Source: Balanoglossus misakiensis (Eukaryota > Hemichordata). From it: 64,000 nucleotides of DNA. This document shows, piece by piece, positions 13,944-26,518 of this stretch. A program made the position numbers and the translations under genes. The notes under the pieces were generated by a model. It was given only the letters and a program-made list of their open reading frames with translations. It was not told the origin of the DNA and did no database searches. Numbering within the stretch: the first letter of the stretch is position 1; the number at the start of each line of letters is the position of its first letter. Location of the stretch: positions 7,998,001-8,062,000 of the forward strand of contig CM082587.2 in assembly GCA_040954595.2 (NCBI GenBank). The letters are read 5' to 3'.

Positions 13944-14436
13944 GAGAAAAGTGACTAGATATAGGAAATATGCATAGTTTTATAGCGACTGAATATAATA
14001 TTCTTATCATTATGTAATTAAGTTGTGAATTTGTAGACAGGTTTTTAATAGAACTGCGAGAATGGTATTGTTCCTGTGAAGTTTGCAAATGAGGAAGTGG
14101 TTACCGACTGGAAGAAAATGTATTTTTTGTACTCAATCTTCAACTAGATTTATTCAGAAATATCTGAAGATTCACAATATGTGCAGCAAAAATTGTTGAT
14201 GATGAAGGATGGAACTTGTGCTTGGAGGGAAGGTCGTGTGAAATGACCTTGAAAATGCACACTGAAATGAGTTCGTCAATTTTAATAACCCCATACAAAA
14301 GGAGTGTCGTCATGTGCTCTTGAAGACAACAGAAACCATCTTGACTGTGTTTTGTGGTTTGTCTTGAAACTGTCAAGATTCTGCTTGAACCGTAACCATC
14401 ACCATCAATCTGATGCCATTAGAGTCCAATGTCAGC

Positions 14437-14504
14437 TTACTCCTTAGCACAGCGGGAATTTTCATTGATCTTACTCCTCAGCACAGCGGGAATTTTCATT
14501 GATC
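14437..14504 (+). repeat. 34-bp tandem duplication
   Basis: Two adjacent 34-bp units (14437-14470 and 14471-14504) that differ at one base. Each contains AGCACAGCGGGAATTTTCAT. It lies in the presumed 3' UTR of the FAM124-like gene. Confidence 0.9.
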
Positions 14505-16237
14505 TGCTCACTTCACTGTCAGCCTTCAAGGGCAGGTGTGTTCGGCACCGATTATAAGTGTCATTGTATCATCAGAATATTTAAGTATTCTACTGTTATA
14601 CGGGGGGAGGAGGGGGGGGGGGGCACTTTTTGAAAACAGTTGAGTCCAATATAGAGACAGTGAAGGTTTACTACTTAAAATAAAAGTACATGACATATAT
14701 CATTGACAGGTGAACAAAATAGAATGGACTGACAGCACCGAAACCTAATATCAAGCACGACGTATCTACTGGCATTTGATATAGTTCCAGTTCATTGATT
14801 ATGCTGCATGTGAACATATTTCATTGCAAACAGTCTCTAATGCATCACAGTCCCAGTACAGTGATTAGTGACAACTTTCCAATTTGTACCACAAATTTTA
14901 TCACCATCTTATATTCTTTTAGACCTTCTGAAGTTGTTTTTTCATTGTTGATTTATATGTCCATGTCTATCTTCATGTAGTTCCTGCAGTGTAGCAATCA
15001 AAGCATCTTCCATTATTTAAGACATATTTGACTTCATTGGCTAATCAGTCACCTGAGTTTCCTTCCCAAAGTGGCAAACACTACCAACTAGAAATGTGCA
15101 TATATTTAATATGCACCTTATTAATACTGCCCAGCTTTCAGATGTAAACACCGCTACATACCAAGACTACATATCAAGGTACAAACATTACGCACACAAA
15201 CCACATCTACAGATGTTGCATGCACATCCTTGAAAAGGGAAATTGCCTTGTTTGTAGTGAACACACAGTATGGTCTGATGTCTTTTCCATCTTCTGCAAA
15301 CTTCAAAAAGAGGAGAGCGAACTGGGCACATAAAGTCAACCAGGCCCAGTCTACACGTACTGTGCACAACAAATTCTATGTCATGCTCAGAATACCGCCC
15401 TCAAGGAGCCCACAATACTCCATCACTGTCTTGTGTGATGTGTCTTCAATGTGTACCTCTGTTAATTGCCAGCAGCCTAACTCGATTAATATCAGTGCAG
15501 CAATGTTAATCAAGGTGGGCCAATATTTATTAGTCCAAAAACATCATAAGATGCTGCCTTGCCTCACTATTGTAAGGGCAAATGGCAGCTTTAGGAATCT
15601 TTGCAGTTGTTACCTCATATTGGTGGGAGTGCCCGTAACACACATCCACACACACTCACCCCTAGGCCCTGAATGACACACACACACACGCATACACATA
15701 AGAACATCTTGCATTTAAGGCTTCCAATAGCATTTTCTTACGCATAAATTTTGATGACAAGTATCAGATTAAAATCAAGTGTAAGTATAGGCTCTGTCTT
15801 ATGCTTAATAGGCCCATATTTGTTGATGTGTGCAATTCTATAGATTTAGACAATAGACTTTTGTCTGTTCATGGAACTGGGAAATCAAAGGGTCAGCTGT
15901 GTATAAGATATGCCCCTTTAATTCTTTGTACTCTGGCGACCTATGGTGTCATGCACAAGTTTTCTTCCAAGCCAAGTTTTGAGAGTTATTTCATTCTGTA
16001 GTTAGGCTGTCCTTGAACTAAACCATTCAAATACTGAGGACAATAATATAAGAAATGAGTCAATCCCAACATCTGTTTTTATTTATCAAATCAAAAAAAT
16101 GAGGTGTAATTTTTTTCCATAAGAAGAGACATTGACAAAATAACTTGCTTTTCATGCTTCTTCTATATTGCTTTTCATATTGAAAATGTGGCACACGTTT
16201 CTGCTGCAGTTCCTCACACCTTAACTGTGGCTGAATT

Positions 16238-16322
16238 CACCCTTCAACCCCTCCTCCTTTGTAGAGGTCCAACTCTACCATAGAAAACAGTGGGTTTGGA
16301 CTAAACCATAGTGTTGAAAGGG
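16238..16322. repeat. MITE family C, diverged copy
   Basis: Similar to 18318-18410: both contain 'GGTCCAAC', 'CATAGAA', 'GTTTGGACT' and 'AACCAT' in the same order, and end in a TGAAAG motif. This copy is more diverged and its left end is not sharp. Confidence 0.5.
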
Positions 16323-17261
16323 ACAAGTGGAGGATTTCTTCCACAAGTTTGATCATTTCAGAACCATCTACTCACAGTATAATCATACCAGATACTGGTT
16401 AGACGCTGCAAGATTCTGTAGGCGATGCCTGAATGTCTTGGACATCTGTGTATATGACATCAACATTTACATCATGAATATGGCAGTACCTGTAATCTAA
16501 TGTCACAAATTCTACTTCCTTCTAAAAAATTGGCAATGAGATTCAGTTTTCAAAATTGCCTCCATTTGTGGAATATAGACATTGCTAATGTTGAGCTTGA
16601 CTTCAGTACTTGCATCACAATACAAATGCTTGCTGCTAGTTTCAACAGGATGTGTTGTCGTGCCGACTAGGCATTTCCACCTCCTCCACAGAGCTGAACA
16701 ATGAACTGCTCACAATGTGAAAAGATGGAAAGAATGGCTACATTTTCTTTTAACCTTCAGGAAATTAAAGTCAAACATTGGAAGCCTGTACCAACTATTG
16801 TTTGAACAATGGATTAAAGCATTGTTAATTTTACTGTTTCACTGTAGACCTTTGGACAACATGTCCTGTTTTCATGGAAATTTATAGTGTTGAATGCAAC
16901 TGTCTCGGAACAATTTTACAATTATTAGTCTTTGTAATAATTTTTCATGCCAAGTATTTGTATGGCTCATTTTGTGCCCAGATTTTTTTGGGGAAAGCTG
17001 TAATATTGTGATATTATCATTCAATACAACAGATCTTTCACCAAACCTTGTGTTTGTTGCGTCTTTCTCTGTCCATCTGGGTGATGGATTGAAATGTTGG
17101 CATCTTGAAAAACTGCAATAATTGTACAGACATGCCTCTGTATAAATCATATCTGAGAGGAGAAATACCAGAACATTTCTACCAGACTTTTCATTGTATC
17201 TAGTGCATTTCTCCCAACAAAATGTTTTGCCAAATAACCGAATTTGATAAGAAAGTGAAGG

Positions 17262-17452
17262 TTAAAGGTATACGGCCACCTGTGCAAATATAGCTACAGT
17301 TACCATGGCAAATTGAGATCTAGCCGGCCAATCACAGATTTTCACTGGGTGGCACACGCGAAAAAAAAGAGCGCCACCATTATATTCTTACACTCGGATA
17401 CAGATCATATGGATATATCAAATTGGAGGTGACTGTCACTGTGTACCTTTAA
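17262..17452. repeat. MITE family A
   Basis: About 191 bp bounded by TTAAAGGTATACGGCCACCT and GTGTACCTTTAA. It contains GGTGGCACACGCG and GCGCCACC, and is inverted relative to the copy at 42100-42281. It lies about 400 bp beyond the 3' end of decarboxylase copy A. Confidence 0.85.
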
Positions 17453-17852
17453 CCTGCCTCCAATGTAGGGAGATGAATAAAACAACACGACTTGGAAAGC
17501 ACCCACATGAGTTACACCACTGACCCTTTACTGACAATGATGAGATTTTGTAAGCAGAAAACATTCTGTAGGCTTAGTAGGCAATTGACTTGGATCAAGC
17601 AGGGACTTCACATGTATGGTAGAGGGCGCACTCACTGTATACATATGGAATACTTATAAATGAAATTACAATTACTAATTAAAACATTATTTCTCTTGTT
17701 TTAATAGTGGGACCAATTCACCAAACCGCAATAACACTCATAGCACCTGCTTGACATATAACCTATATATACTATTTGCTCTGTTCTATAAATTTAATTA
17801 ACTCCTATACCCTGTGCGACTATCTCAACAAGTATGACATACAGCATCATCA

Positions 17853-20800
17853 TCACTCGATATGGTTTTTCATTTCATTTTCACCACCATTCTCCGTGAG
17901 CACTTCCGCGGTTAAATTCCGGATCACTTCCCAGGCAAACTGGATATCCTTGGATGAGGTCTGTGCGGCACACACTGCAAACCGAAGGAAGTAAGTTTCT
18001 CCCACCTGGGATGGCACCAAGTGAATTTTTCCACTGTCGTTGATTTTCTTTAGAAGTTTCTTGGTGATCTCATTGGAACCCTGTACATTCATGTATGGGA
18101 TATAAACTTTTACAGAATACATGTAGGTATAGACTACCAGCAGAATAAAAAGAATTGGTGCTATCACTATATGTATATAATTTCTGTCAACAATTATACC
18201 TACCAATTCTTAATATGTCATTTAACCCTGCTCACTTGATGACCGCAGATAATTTTAACTCATAGAATATCCCATGACCCAATGGAACATTTGTGTTCTT
18301 TGGCAATTTTGGCTACCTTAACCCTTTCACCCCCAGTTCCCTCTTTAGTGGTCCAACCCTCCCATAGAAGACAATATGTTTGGACTGAACCATGGTGGTG
18401 AAAGTGTTAAACAGGTTTTTGCTACCTAGGTGAGTGATGAAAATCTCATATCGTCGACACTATAGATGGCCGAGTTTTGCAAAGTTTAAGAAAGTAATAC
18501 TGGGTCATTCTGAAAATTGTAACAGAAAAAAATAACAAAATGTGAAAATAAACATGAATGAGTTTAATATGCTGACTACAAAGGCAGAAATTGACCTTTT
18601 AGTTACCCAGAATGCAATAGTCATAATGGTATTTGATCCCCTAGCACAAAGTAAAATCCTATTTAAGGTAGATTTGGAACTTTTTTCCGTCATGCAAACT
18701 TCCACCATAAAATAATTCTTCTTGGTTCCCTTTAGGGATATAAAATGTAGGGTTGTTGGGACCATTAAAACATGTCACAGTGGAAACACCCATCTATTTG
18801 CTAATTACCTTAAGTCTGAGACACACCAATCCCATGATAACTTCTGCAACAATCTCAAAGCGTTGATCTGATTTCACCAGCTGTTCAAATTCATGTGCCA
18901 GGCATACGTGCTGGTTTTTAAAACAAACAATACAATTAATCAGCATAGGTATATGGAAATGTTAAATGATAATGTTGGAATACTCAATTATGCTACATTA
19001 TGTAGAAGACAAACAAACTGGTATGTATGCTAGTTTCTTCCTTTACAAACACTGTCACTGCAGCTGTGATGTACCTTCAAGGGTAGTGGCCATGCATCAC
19101 TATTATTTACATGTACCTTTCTTATTCCTTCTTGAAGCTGCTTAACACCAAACAGTCTTAGAACAAACCATAACTTCAGTGATCTAAATCTCCTGCCTAG
19201 TGGTATCTGCCAATGCTGTGAAAGAAATTAAATATTGTGTCTTAAAATCTGGTAGTGTTTCTATGATATACAGTGGAGTTGGGGGGGAACACAGCTAGAA
19301 GCTGCTGGGATACTCAATTTTGGGTAGGGGTGAGCAGCCCGTCTGACTGAAACCAGCTATCAGCTTCTAAAAACCAAACTCATAGAATTTGACCCACTCC
19401 TAAATTGTTACCATCATTCATGTTACTATCACAATCTCATGCGAATAAAGGATAGTCGGTTCAAACGTGACCCTGACCTGCATGTTAATTCCTGAAGCAA
19501 AACTACCCTAACATCAACAATAAGTAAACACACACAGAAGAAGCTGGTATGAGAAAGTTCACTTACTCGGAAATCTGTGACCCTGGATTCATTTTCGTGT
19601 TTCAAGAACAGCGGGTCGACATAGAAGGCATATTCTATGTCAGCGCGGTCTTGCACCCACATTGCCGAACAGTCAAAATTCACTTGTAGCCACTTGTGGG
19701 GGTTGAAATCAAATGACTGAGCAAACTGTGTATCAGAAAAAGGATTTGATAGTATGAATACAGTCAATGCCAAACAGCAAAATCAACATTTTCATATGTG
19801 TACAGTGAAACCTGTCATTACGGACATCTCTGTAATCAGGAAATGTATTTTCTGGTCCCTGAGGATTCCTTAATAGACAGGTTTCACTTTCACAGTATGC
19901 ATGCAACAAGTGTACCAGCCAGTGTTGTGTGGCGCCTATCTCAGCATCAATCATGAGGCTAAGGCTATAAGTCAATCCATAATCCAAATTATGCAGTTCC
20001 ACTTAATCCAGTATCCCATTAATCCCATCGCTTCTCAGTCTTTTAAAAATAAATAAACCTATAAATGTTCGTGCAGAATAACGTACCTCAACACCATCCA
20101 ACAAATGTCTGAATTCTGGGCAAATAAAGGCACTTCCTGCATAAGCGGCATCAATGTGCAACCAAACATCTTCCTCCTTGCCTATAAAAAGCATTTGGAA
20201 AATTAAAAGATATAAAATCAATTATGTTAGCTTGTATTCTTATCTAAATCTGCTTTCAGTATTCACCCGTCAGAATTAATTTTCCCGTTCTCTTATTTGT
20301 ACTGGAAAGTTATCTCCGAAAAACATTTTACGCGACTTTTTTATATTCACATATTTTTGGCACTCGCGTATTTCGCGAAAATTTATTGCTCGCGAAAATA
20401 ACCCGTTGTACAGTAGTTTCCAATAAAATAAAATGAGTAAACTTACAGACTTGACCGACTTCTTTAATATTATCAAAGGCACAGGTTGATGTGGTTCCAA
20501 GGGTGGCACAGACCTTTTGAGAAATGGGTGGGTAAAACATCAATTACAACTTTGAGATGTGTGGGGTTGACAGAAACTTTACTAAACCTATGAAAAATAA
20601 TATCATAAACAGTATACTGTCATACGGCCTATGTTTCTACTGAGCTATTGCTTTTGATGCAAGATGCAATAATACAACAATCATGGACAGACAATACATA
20701 AATTACCCTAGGCAACCAACAAAGGAATTGGGAATAATGACTTTGTCCCACCGGAATAGATTTATAAAACACCTGGAAAAATGTGATTTTTGAAGAAAAT

Positions 20801-23578
20801 TTCCGCAAAATTTCAGAACATAATGACTGTGTATGAACTCCTGAGCTATTACACTGTTGATTGTATCACATTGAGACACAAATTAACATGCATAAGAATT
20901 ACCAATTGAAAGTATATTGTCTCTATATCATTTCTGAGCATGATAGACAGTCTCCTCGGCCAATGGGGATCAAAGTACAAATCGACAAAACAAGAAACTT
21001 ACAAAGAATGGAGTCAAACCACTAGCCCTGTCTTTTCTCATAGCTTCTTTCAGTGCATCTCCTCGCATGGAGTAACTGTCATCGCAAGGTACCATCCTCA
21101 TCTTGACAGAGCCAATCAAACCAGCTCGTTCTATTGACGAGTGTGCCTTGGAAAATTTGAATAAAACAATGATACGACTCATCACTGTGTGTATATTCAT
21201 TTGTAAATTCATTTTCTGAACATTGGTGATTGCAGCTGCAAGCAAGCTGAGTTCTTTAACTGCCATTCTTCATTTGCTAGCAAGACAAAAGACCAAGACC
21301 AATAAATGCAACAAATCTCGTGATGGTCCGTATTTTAACTCGTTGCTTCGCAACTTGTTAAAATACTGCAGACACATCACTCGATACGACGCGTTATCGA
21401 CCACACTTCATGTAATAACCCCTAAGTACTGAGTATATAAGCATGCTGTATGGAGTAGAACAAGATATAGCATTTAGTAGATTAAATATGCGATCATCAT
21501 CTCAAGAAAGATAAATGTTCAAAAATGATTTTTTAATTCCCACTTTACCTGATCTGATGTATAGGCAACTAAGGTGGACAAGATTTTATACTCATCCAAA
21601 GTGGCGTCTTTGGATTTCATTTGGTTAATTTTCTTGGTTCTGGCAGCAAGGAGTGCCATTGCAGTGGCTTCACTTGCAGTGCCCTTTATAACAGGAGAAA
21701 TGTGTGATGGTTTGTCAATAATTTCTAATAAGATATTAAGAATACTGAAAGTGGTGCAGTACACTGTGTTACCACCTGTTTTTACAAGTCTGATTAACAC
21801 ATAGAACTGAAAAAAATATGACATTGAGATCACAAAATAGTTTTGGATATCTAAATATTTACAAAGATCTTGAATTATTTGAATTTTGATAATTCTTTAC
21901 TATCAATCACATGATCTGGCCATGTGACCCAAGGCGTAATTGTCATTTTCAGATGACGGGCAAGCAATATTTCGGCATCCAGCAAAAGTTTTTCAGAGTA
22001 TGTTTTTACTTTAGAACCGCCAAACACGTAACATGTATCAGGTATGGTGCCTCATCAGCCTCATTGCATTTCGTCTGCACAGTCTTTGTCTTGCACCACA
22101 TTGCTGAAGTTGCCCGTCATCTGGAAATTTGAATGCCAACGTAACTGCGTCTGAGCGCGTCTGACGTCATTTGATATTGAAGAATTAATTGTTACCTGTA
22201 TGACCCCGCCACCTTTTCCTCCTTCGCTGACGATGAAGTCTTTCGGAAGTTTCAGCATCTTGGCTAGCCAGTCCATCATGACAATCTCCAGTTCTGTACA
22301 CGCAGGACTAGCAGCCTGCGAAGAATTCATTAAATCCTTAAAATTATTTTTCCAACTTAAGCTGTGATTAGCATGTAAAATATGGCCAACACTGACTTGT
22401 GAAGTCATTAACTGCAGTTTAGGGTAGATGGCTACCCAGATACAGCACATGGCTATCACATTCCATAGTCTTACTCTGAGAATTTTTTTGAAAAATATTG
22501 TCATTAATTTCTTGAAATTTTCACAAACGGTGCTAAAACAGAAATGCCATTAAATGATATAAAGAAACAGTAACACAATTTCATCGTGCTTGATTTTTTT
22601 TGATAGAGCTGTTCAGAACATTTCACCATTGGGAAACTATAGCATTATGAATGCCAGAAAAGTGCTGACTCAGCATTTTCCATAATATTCTAGACCCCCT
22701 AACAGAAACAGTACCATGGGAACACTCGTTTTCTCTTTATCTTTGTATTTAAAATTCATTGATATACAATGTATATAAAAATGAGGAAAATATCAAGAAT
22801 CTCAATTTTGAGTAGACCACTACCCAGCCACTATAAGGCAGATTTGATGAAATCAACCACGAAATATATGTGGCAATGGGGCAGATATTGACACTGCAAA
22901 AAGATGTCAAATGGGGCGAGCTGGTAAATTATAATGCATAACCTTTGTTTCAAACATCAGTGCTTCATAAAAACTCGTAAATGTGCATCCCCAACTGAGC
23001 TGAAACACCTTCACTACAAGAGCTAGGTCTCCTATATTATGATTTAATATTACTCACCCAGTTGAAACCGATGCATCCAATACCATCCGATAAAATATCA
23101 CCAACAATCGCAGGGAAGGAATTTCCGGTTGGATAAAACGCATGAAAGTGTGGGCTGTGCCAGTGTGATACCTGAAATAGAAGTTAAACAGGTTTGTTTG
23201 TTTTTTTCATTAAAGATTACATGCGTATAAGTGCTCTTCATATCTTGGAACACGGTCCCTCCAGACAAGTATGTGATGCGAGCCGCCAGCATTAATCAAC
23301 AAGACCCTGAAACAGAGTTCCTGAAAGTGACTAAAAAGAATACAGTGACAGTCACTGCTGGCTACTTATCTCACCCCGGGCATTATAACTCTCTCAACAT
23401 CCGCGAAAACATCTTCCCACTTGTCAGGGTCTTCGGGAGCGGCGTCGGGAACCAGTTTGCTGAGATAGCCGGGCTGGACTTGAGATAATGGCGGTCGCTC
23501 CTCGATGTTGTCCAAGTAATCGGCGACATAGTCGATCATTGCCTTCCCCCACTTACGGAAATTATTGGAATCCGCCAT
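17853..23578 (-). CDS. Aromatic-L-amino-acid decarboxylase-like protein, copy A (Phe at the catalytic-loop Tyr position)
   Basis: A group II PLP-dependent decarboxylase of the DDC/TDC type. Exons in transcript order: 23578-23375, 23171-23058, 22315-22196, 21683-21549, 21146-21003, 20513-20447, 20181-20087, 19725-19567, 19215-19117, 18910-18809 and 18080-17853. All join in frame at GT/AG sites and give 488 aa (human DDC has 480). Visible motifs are [31 protein letters not shown] (His), [16 protein letters not shown] and NPHKW, whose Lys304 is the PLP lysine. [10 protein letters not shown] has Gly where histidine decarboxylases have Ser, so DDC or tyrosine decarboxylase is the better family call. 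The residue aligned to human Tyr332 is Phe333 (codon 19606-19608), and the catalytic loop is two residues shorter than in human DDC. In plant relatives that change gives an aldehyde synthase. Start: ATG at 23578, in good family alignment. A 5' UTR intron (acceptor near 23597, donor near 24214) is plausible. Confidence 0.93.
18318..18410. repeat. MITE family C
   Basis: A 93-bp element bounded by TTAACCCTTTCACC and the near-inverse GGTGAAAGTGTTAA, with TTAA at both ends. It lies in intron 10 of decarboxylase copy A. A diverged relative is at 16238-16322. Confidence 0.65.
20266..20416. repeat. MITE family B, partial copy
   Basis: The right end (GCTCGCGAAAATAACCCGTT followed by gtacagta) matches the family B terminus. 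The left end is degenerate. It lies in intron 6 of decarboxylase copy A, about 30 bp from exon 6. Confidence 0.6.
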
Positions 23579-26041
23579 GTGTTGTTTTGTCTGCACAGTA
23601 TATGATAGGTTAGGGTTGGGGCAAGAGCTATGACTGAGCCCTAACAATATTAAACAAACGTGACCATATTTGAACATAAATAAATATTTTTTTAATAAAT
23701 AAACGACCGATTTTTTTTGTTTATTATATTAATCAATAACATCAAACAAACATACACACTAAAATCAGAAGAACCGGCGCACGGTCCCAGGTGGTAACGC
23801 AGCTGTCGGGGTGGGGGGGGGGGGGGCTAAATTACCCCCCCCCCCCCCCCACCACGGTACAGGTGCGTTACCACGGCTACGAAGAACCAAATGGCAAACC
23901 ACAGTGATCGACGGCCGCAAGATTGTAAAATGTAAAATGGAATTAATCATAAGAATACAAATCTATTCATTCAATAGGAAAACGGCACAGCATATTCGCA
24001 AGCTAGTTTACGGCGACTCGACCTACATGACCTTAAAAAGCTTGGTGACTCTTAGAACTTGCTTCATTTAGGTCACTGAACTAACTCGCTTAAAAAGATT
24101 ACATAAAGTTTGTTGAGATGCTACTAGAGAACATGGAGGCACGATGAGGCAAATACTGAAGAGAAACGCTGAAAATTTGATGGATTGCTGACGGAATAAA
24201 AGCACAAGTTATTACTTACTCTGACATCCACCAACGCGACGCTCTCCACATGCAACTGTTCTGTCAGTATGACCGCAGTTGTGGTCACGCTCTGTCGACA
24301 GTGCATGTGAGGTCATGACCTTAAAGATTATTGTCAATTGTGCCCTGGGGTAAAAGGTTACGACAGACACACATAGACATCATGCCGTAAAACGCCTAGT
24401 TACAAAAGAAGTTACGCCCATGTGCACCTGCGACTCCTAGATCCTTTCGTTTGCAATTATGTACTTGCTAATTTACATATTTAATTAGTAAACGTAAGTT
24501 GAAAAAATTGTACTCTTGTTTTACCTAATTGCAAATTGCTGCTTGTTTTTCATGAAACTGGCTGTAACAATTTCATATAGATTGGAAAGTACTGTATAGA
24601 GAAACTGAAAGTTTCTAATTAATACACTGGATATTTGGGTAAATATTAAACTGGTATAATTTCGGTGATCTGTCGAGCATAGTATTGACGCTCAGACGAG
24701 AACTACCGTCCCGGGTTGTATGTACCGGTATTTTTCCCTTTTGCCGGCAGGTACAATTACTATTGTCAGACTAACGAAACAGTTTTCACGTGCACAGGCG
24801 ATATATTATACGAATGGTTCTTCATTTTGACACAAACAAAGTACACCGTTTGTTTACCAGACTGTTTAGGCCTACACCGACGAATCATCCAGATTGTTCT
24901 GAAAAGGTCGGCGATTTTCCGAACGTCGATCGTCACCTGTTCATGAATTCGGGAATAGGACTTCAAAATTACTTTCGCCTTTAGCCTATGCAACTTTGTG
25001 TGATTGAAGAAAGTAAACGGGCTGAATACAGACGTTATGATAAAACCATTACAGGCGTCGCCTTAGTGCTGACCGCATTTTCTCGTTTAACCGACTTTTT
25101 AGCTTGTGCTAACACTCCTTATCCCTGACCGATTTAATCAGTTAAACAACAAGAAGATCAAAGTTCAAATCAAATGTTCGAAGTTCAATGTCCCTCGATC
25201 CGTTCACTATAATCCGCATTATAGTAATACCGTACAACGGGAAATTTTCGCGAACTTGGCGAGAGCCCCCCAAAAAATTATGAGCCGAACTCATTAGTGA
25301 AAGCAGTGGCGGTAACCTGTTCCCATGTACTATATACACTGCCGAAAGGCCGTTTCTATACTGCCGATCATTTTCACACTGTTTCCGCCGATAAACGAGG
25401 TGCAGTGCCGAAGAACGATTTCCGTACAATTGATCGTTTTCAAACTTGGGGTGTGAAACGACAGAGAATACCCCACGTGCAATTTCCGCAGACAATGTTC
25501 GCGTACCCCTTTCACACCTTTAGCAGTTTTTCGAAGGCTGATCATGGGTCTCTCATACGTTTATATGTTTGGTACATTTGTATTTTTTTCTGAAGACTAT
25601 TATAGTTATTTGAATACTTACTCAAATTAATAAACGTTTTACTTTTCCAGAGATGAGGGTCAGATCGACCAGGGTGTACCTGTTGGGGGTGGGGGTGGGT
25701 CGGGGCTATTTTGTGATGGTCGAGTTGTTGGGGGCCGAGCTGTCTGGATATCGTCAATGTAGATACTGTTAATACATCTCATAGACCATATAATAATATA
25801 AGAATATCCCACATCGTCACCCTGTCTTATCGGCTGTGTAAACCTGCAACATCCAAATATTTTAATTTCCTGCCGGTGACTCACCGACTTCACTCATCTG
25901 TTTTCAATTCTGCTCAGCTCTCAGAAATTTTCGAGAAGATTAAAACACCTCCTAGGTAGCAGTAACGCGCTGGACCTGCATGCAGTGTGAGTCATTTATC
26001 TGTTGCAACGTAGATCGGTCACATTGAAAGGTAGTTTTCAT
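23579..26041. other. Intergenic region upstream of decarboxylase copy A
   Basis: No gene recognised. It probably holds the copy A promoter. On the minus strand a donor-like GTAAGT near 24214 and an acceptor-like TGCAG near 23598 could bracket a 5' UTR intron. It contains a G-run/C-run inverted repeat (23788-23876), a fragment resembling a family B MITE end (about 25230) and a block (25330-25590) resembling the sequence around the Merlin-type element at 26.0-26.5 kb. Confidence 0.5.
23788..23876. repeat. Inverted repeat with facing G-run and C-run
   Basis: The left arm GTGGTAACGCAGCTGT leads into a run of 14 G. After a short AT-rich loop, a run of about 16 C leads into a right arm that reads ACAGGTGCGTTACCAC. 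The arms are imperfect reverse complements, giving a fold-back of about 40 bp per arm. The position fits a small fold-back MITE or hairpin. Run lengths may be unreliable. Confidence 0.7.
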
Positions 26042-26270
26042 ACCGCCGATTAACGTGGTGCTATGCCGAAAAGGCGTTGTCATACTGCCGATAAATTTCC
26101 ACCGATAATCGTGGTGCTATGCCGAAAGGACGTTGTCACACTGCCGATAATTTTCCACCGATAATCGTTGTGCTATGCCGAAAGGGCGTTGTCACACTGC
26201 CGATAATTTTCCACCGATAATCGTGGTGCTATGCCGAAAGGACGTCATACTGTTGATCATTTTCACACTT
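26042..26270 (+). repeat. 56-bp minisatellite, about four units
   Basis: Units start at about 26042, 26101, 26157 and 26213, spaced 56 bp apart in the regular part. Each contains ACCGATAATCGTGGTGCTAT and TGCCGAAAGG. Looser copies of the same words occur at 25330-25420. It lies directly upstream of the transposase-like ORF and may be its subterminal or promoter region. Confidence 0.8.
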
Positions 26271-26518
26271 AAAGTCAGTGTGAAACGACTGACCAACCCC
26301 CACATGCCTTTTCCACCGACAAAGTATTTATGTATTTCACACCTTATGAAATAAATAGGGTGGATTTTTCGATTGCTGGTCATTGGTCTCTTGGCCTTCT
26401 GAGATTGACGTCTTCCTAGCGCTGTCTCTCTGTTCCGTAAATTCACACAAATACATTTATACGTTTGGATTTTTTTCTAATGTACTACAAAATCAGTTCA
26501 GTCAATATTTGTTTCGAC

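Larger units (their letters stand above)
13944..17852. other. Intergenic region with the FAM124-like 3' UTR
   Basis: This begins with the 3' untranslated region of the + strand gene, for which an AATAAA at about 14680 is one possible poly(A) signal. It then runs to the convergent 3' end of decarboxylase copy A. Within it are a 34-bp direct duplication (14437-14504), a G-rich run (about 14602), a CA-rich patch (15640-15700) and small repeats at 16238 and 17262. I see no coding region. Confidence 0.6.

Noticed and set aside
19567-19580. Phe in TDFR before HWQIPLG taken as the key catalytic substitution
   Set aside because: Counting from the PLP lysine, this Phe aligns with human Tyr346, not Tyr332. 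It is present in both copies and is not the catalytic tyrosine.
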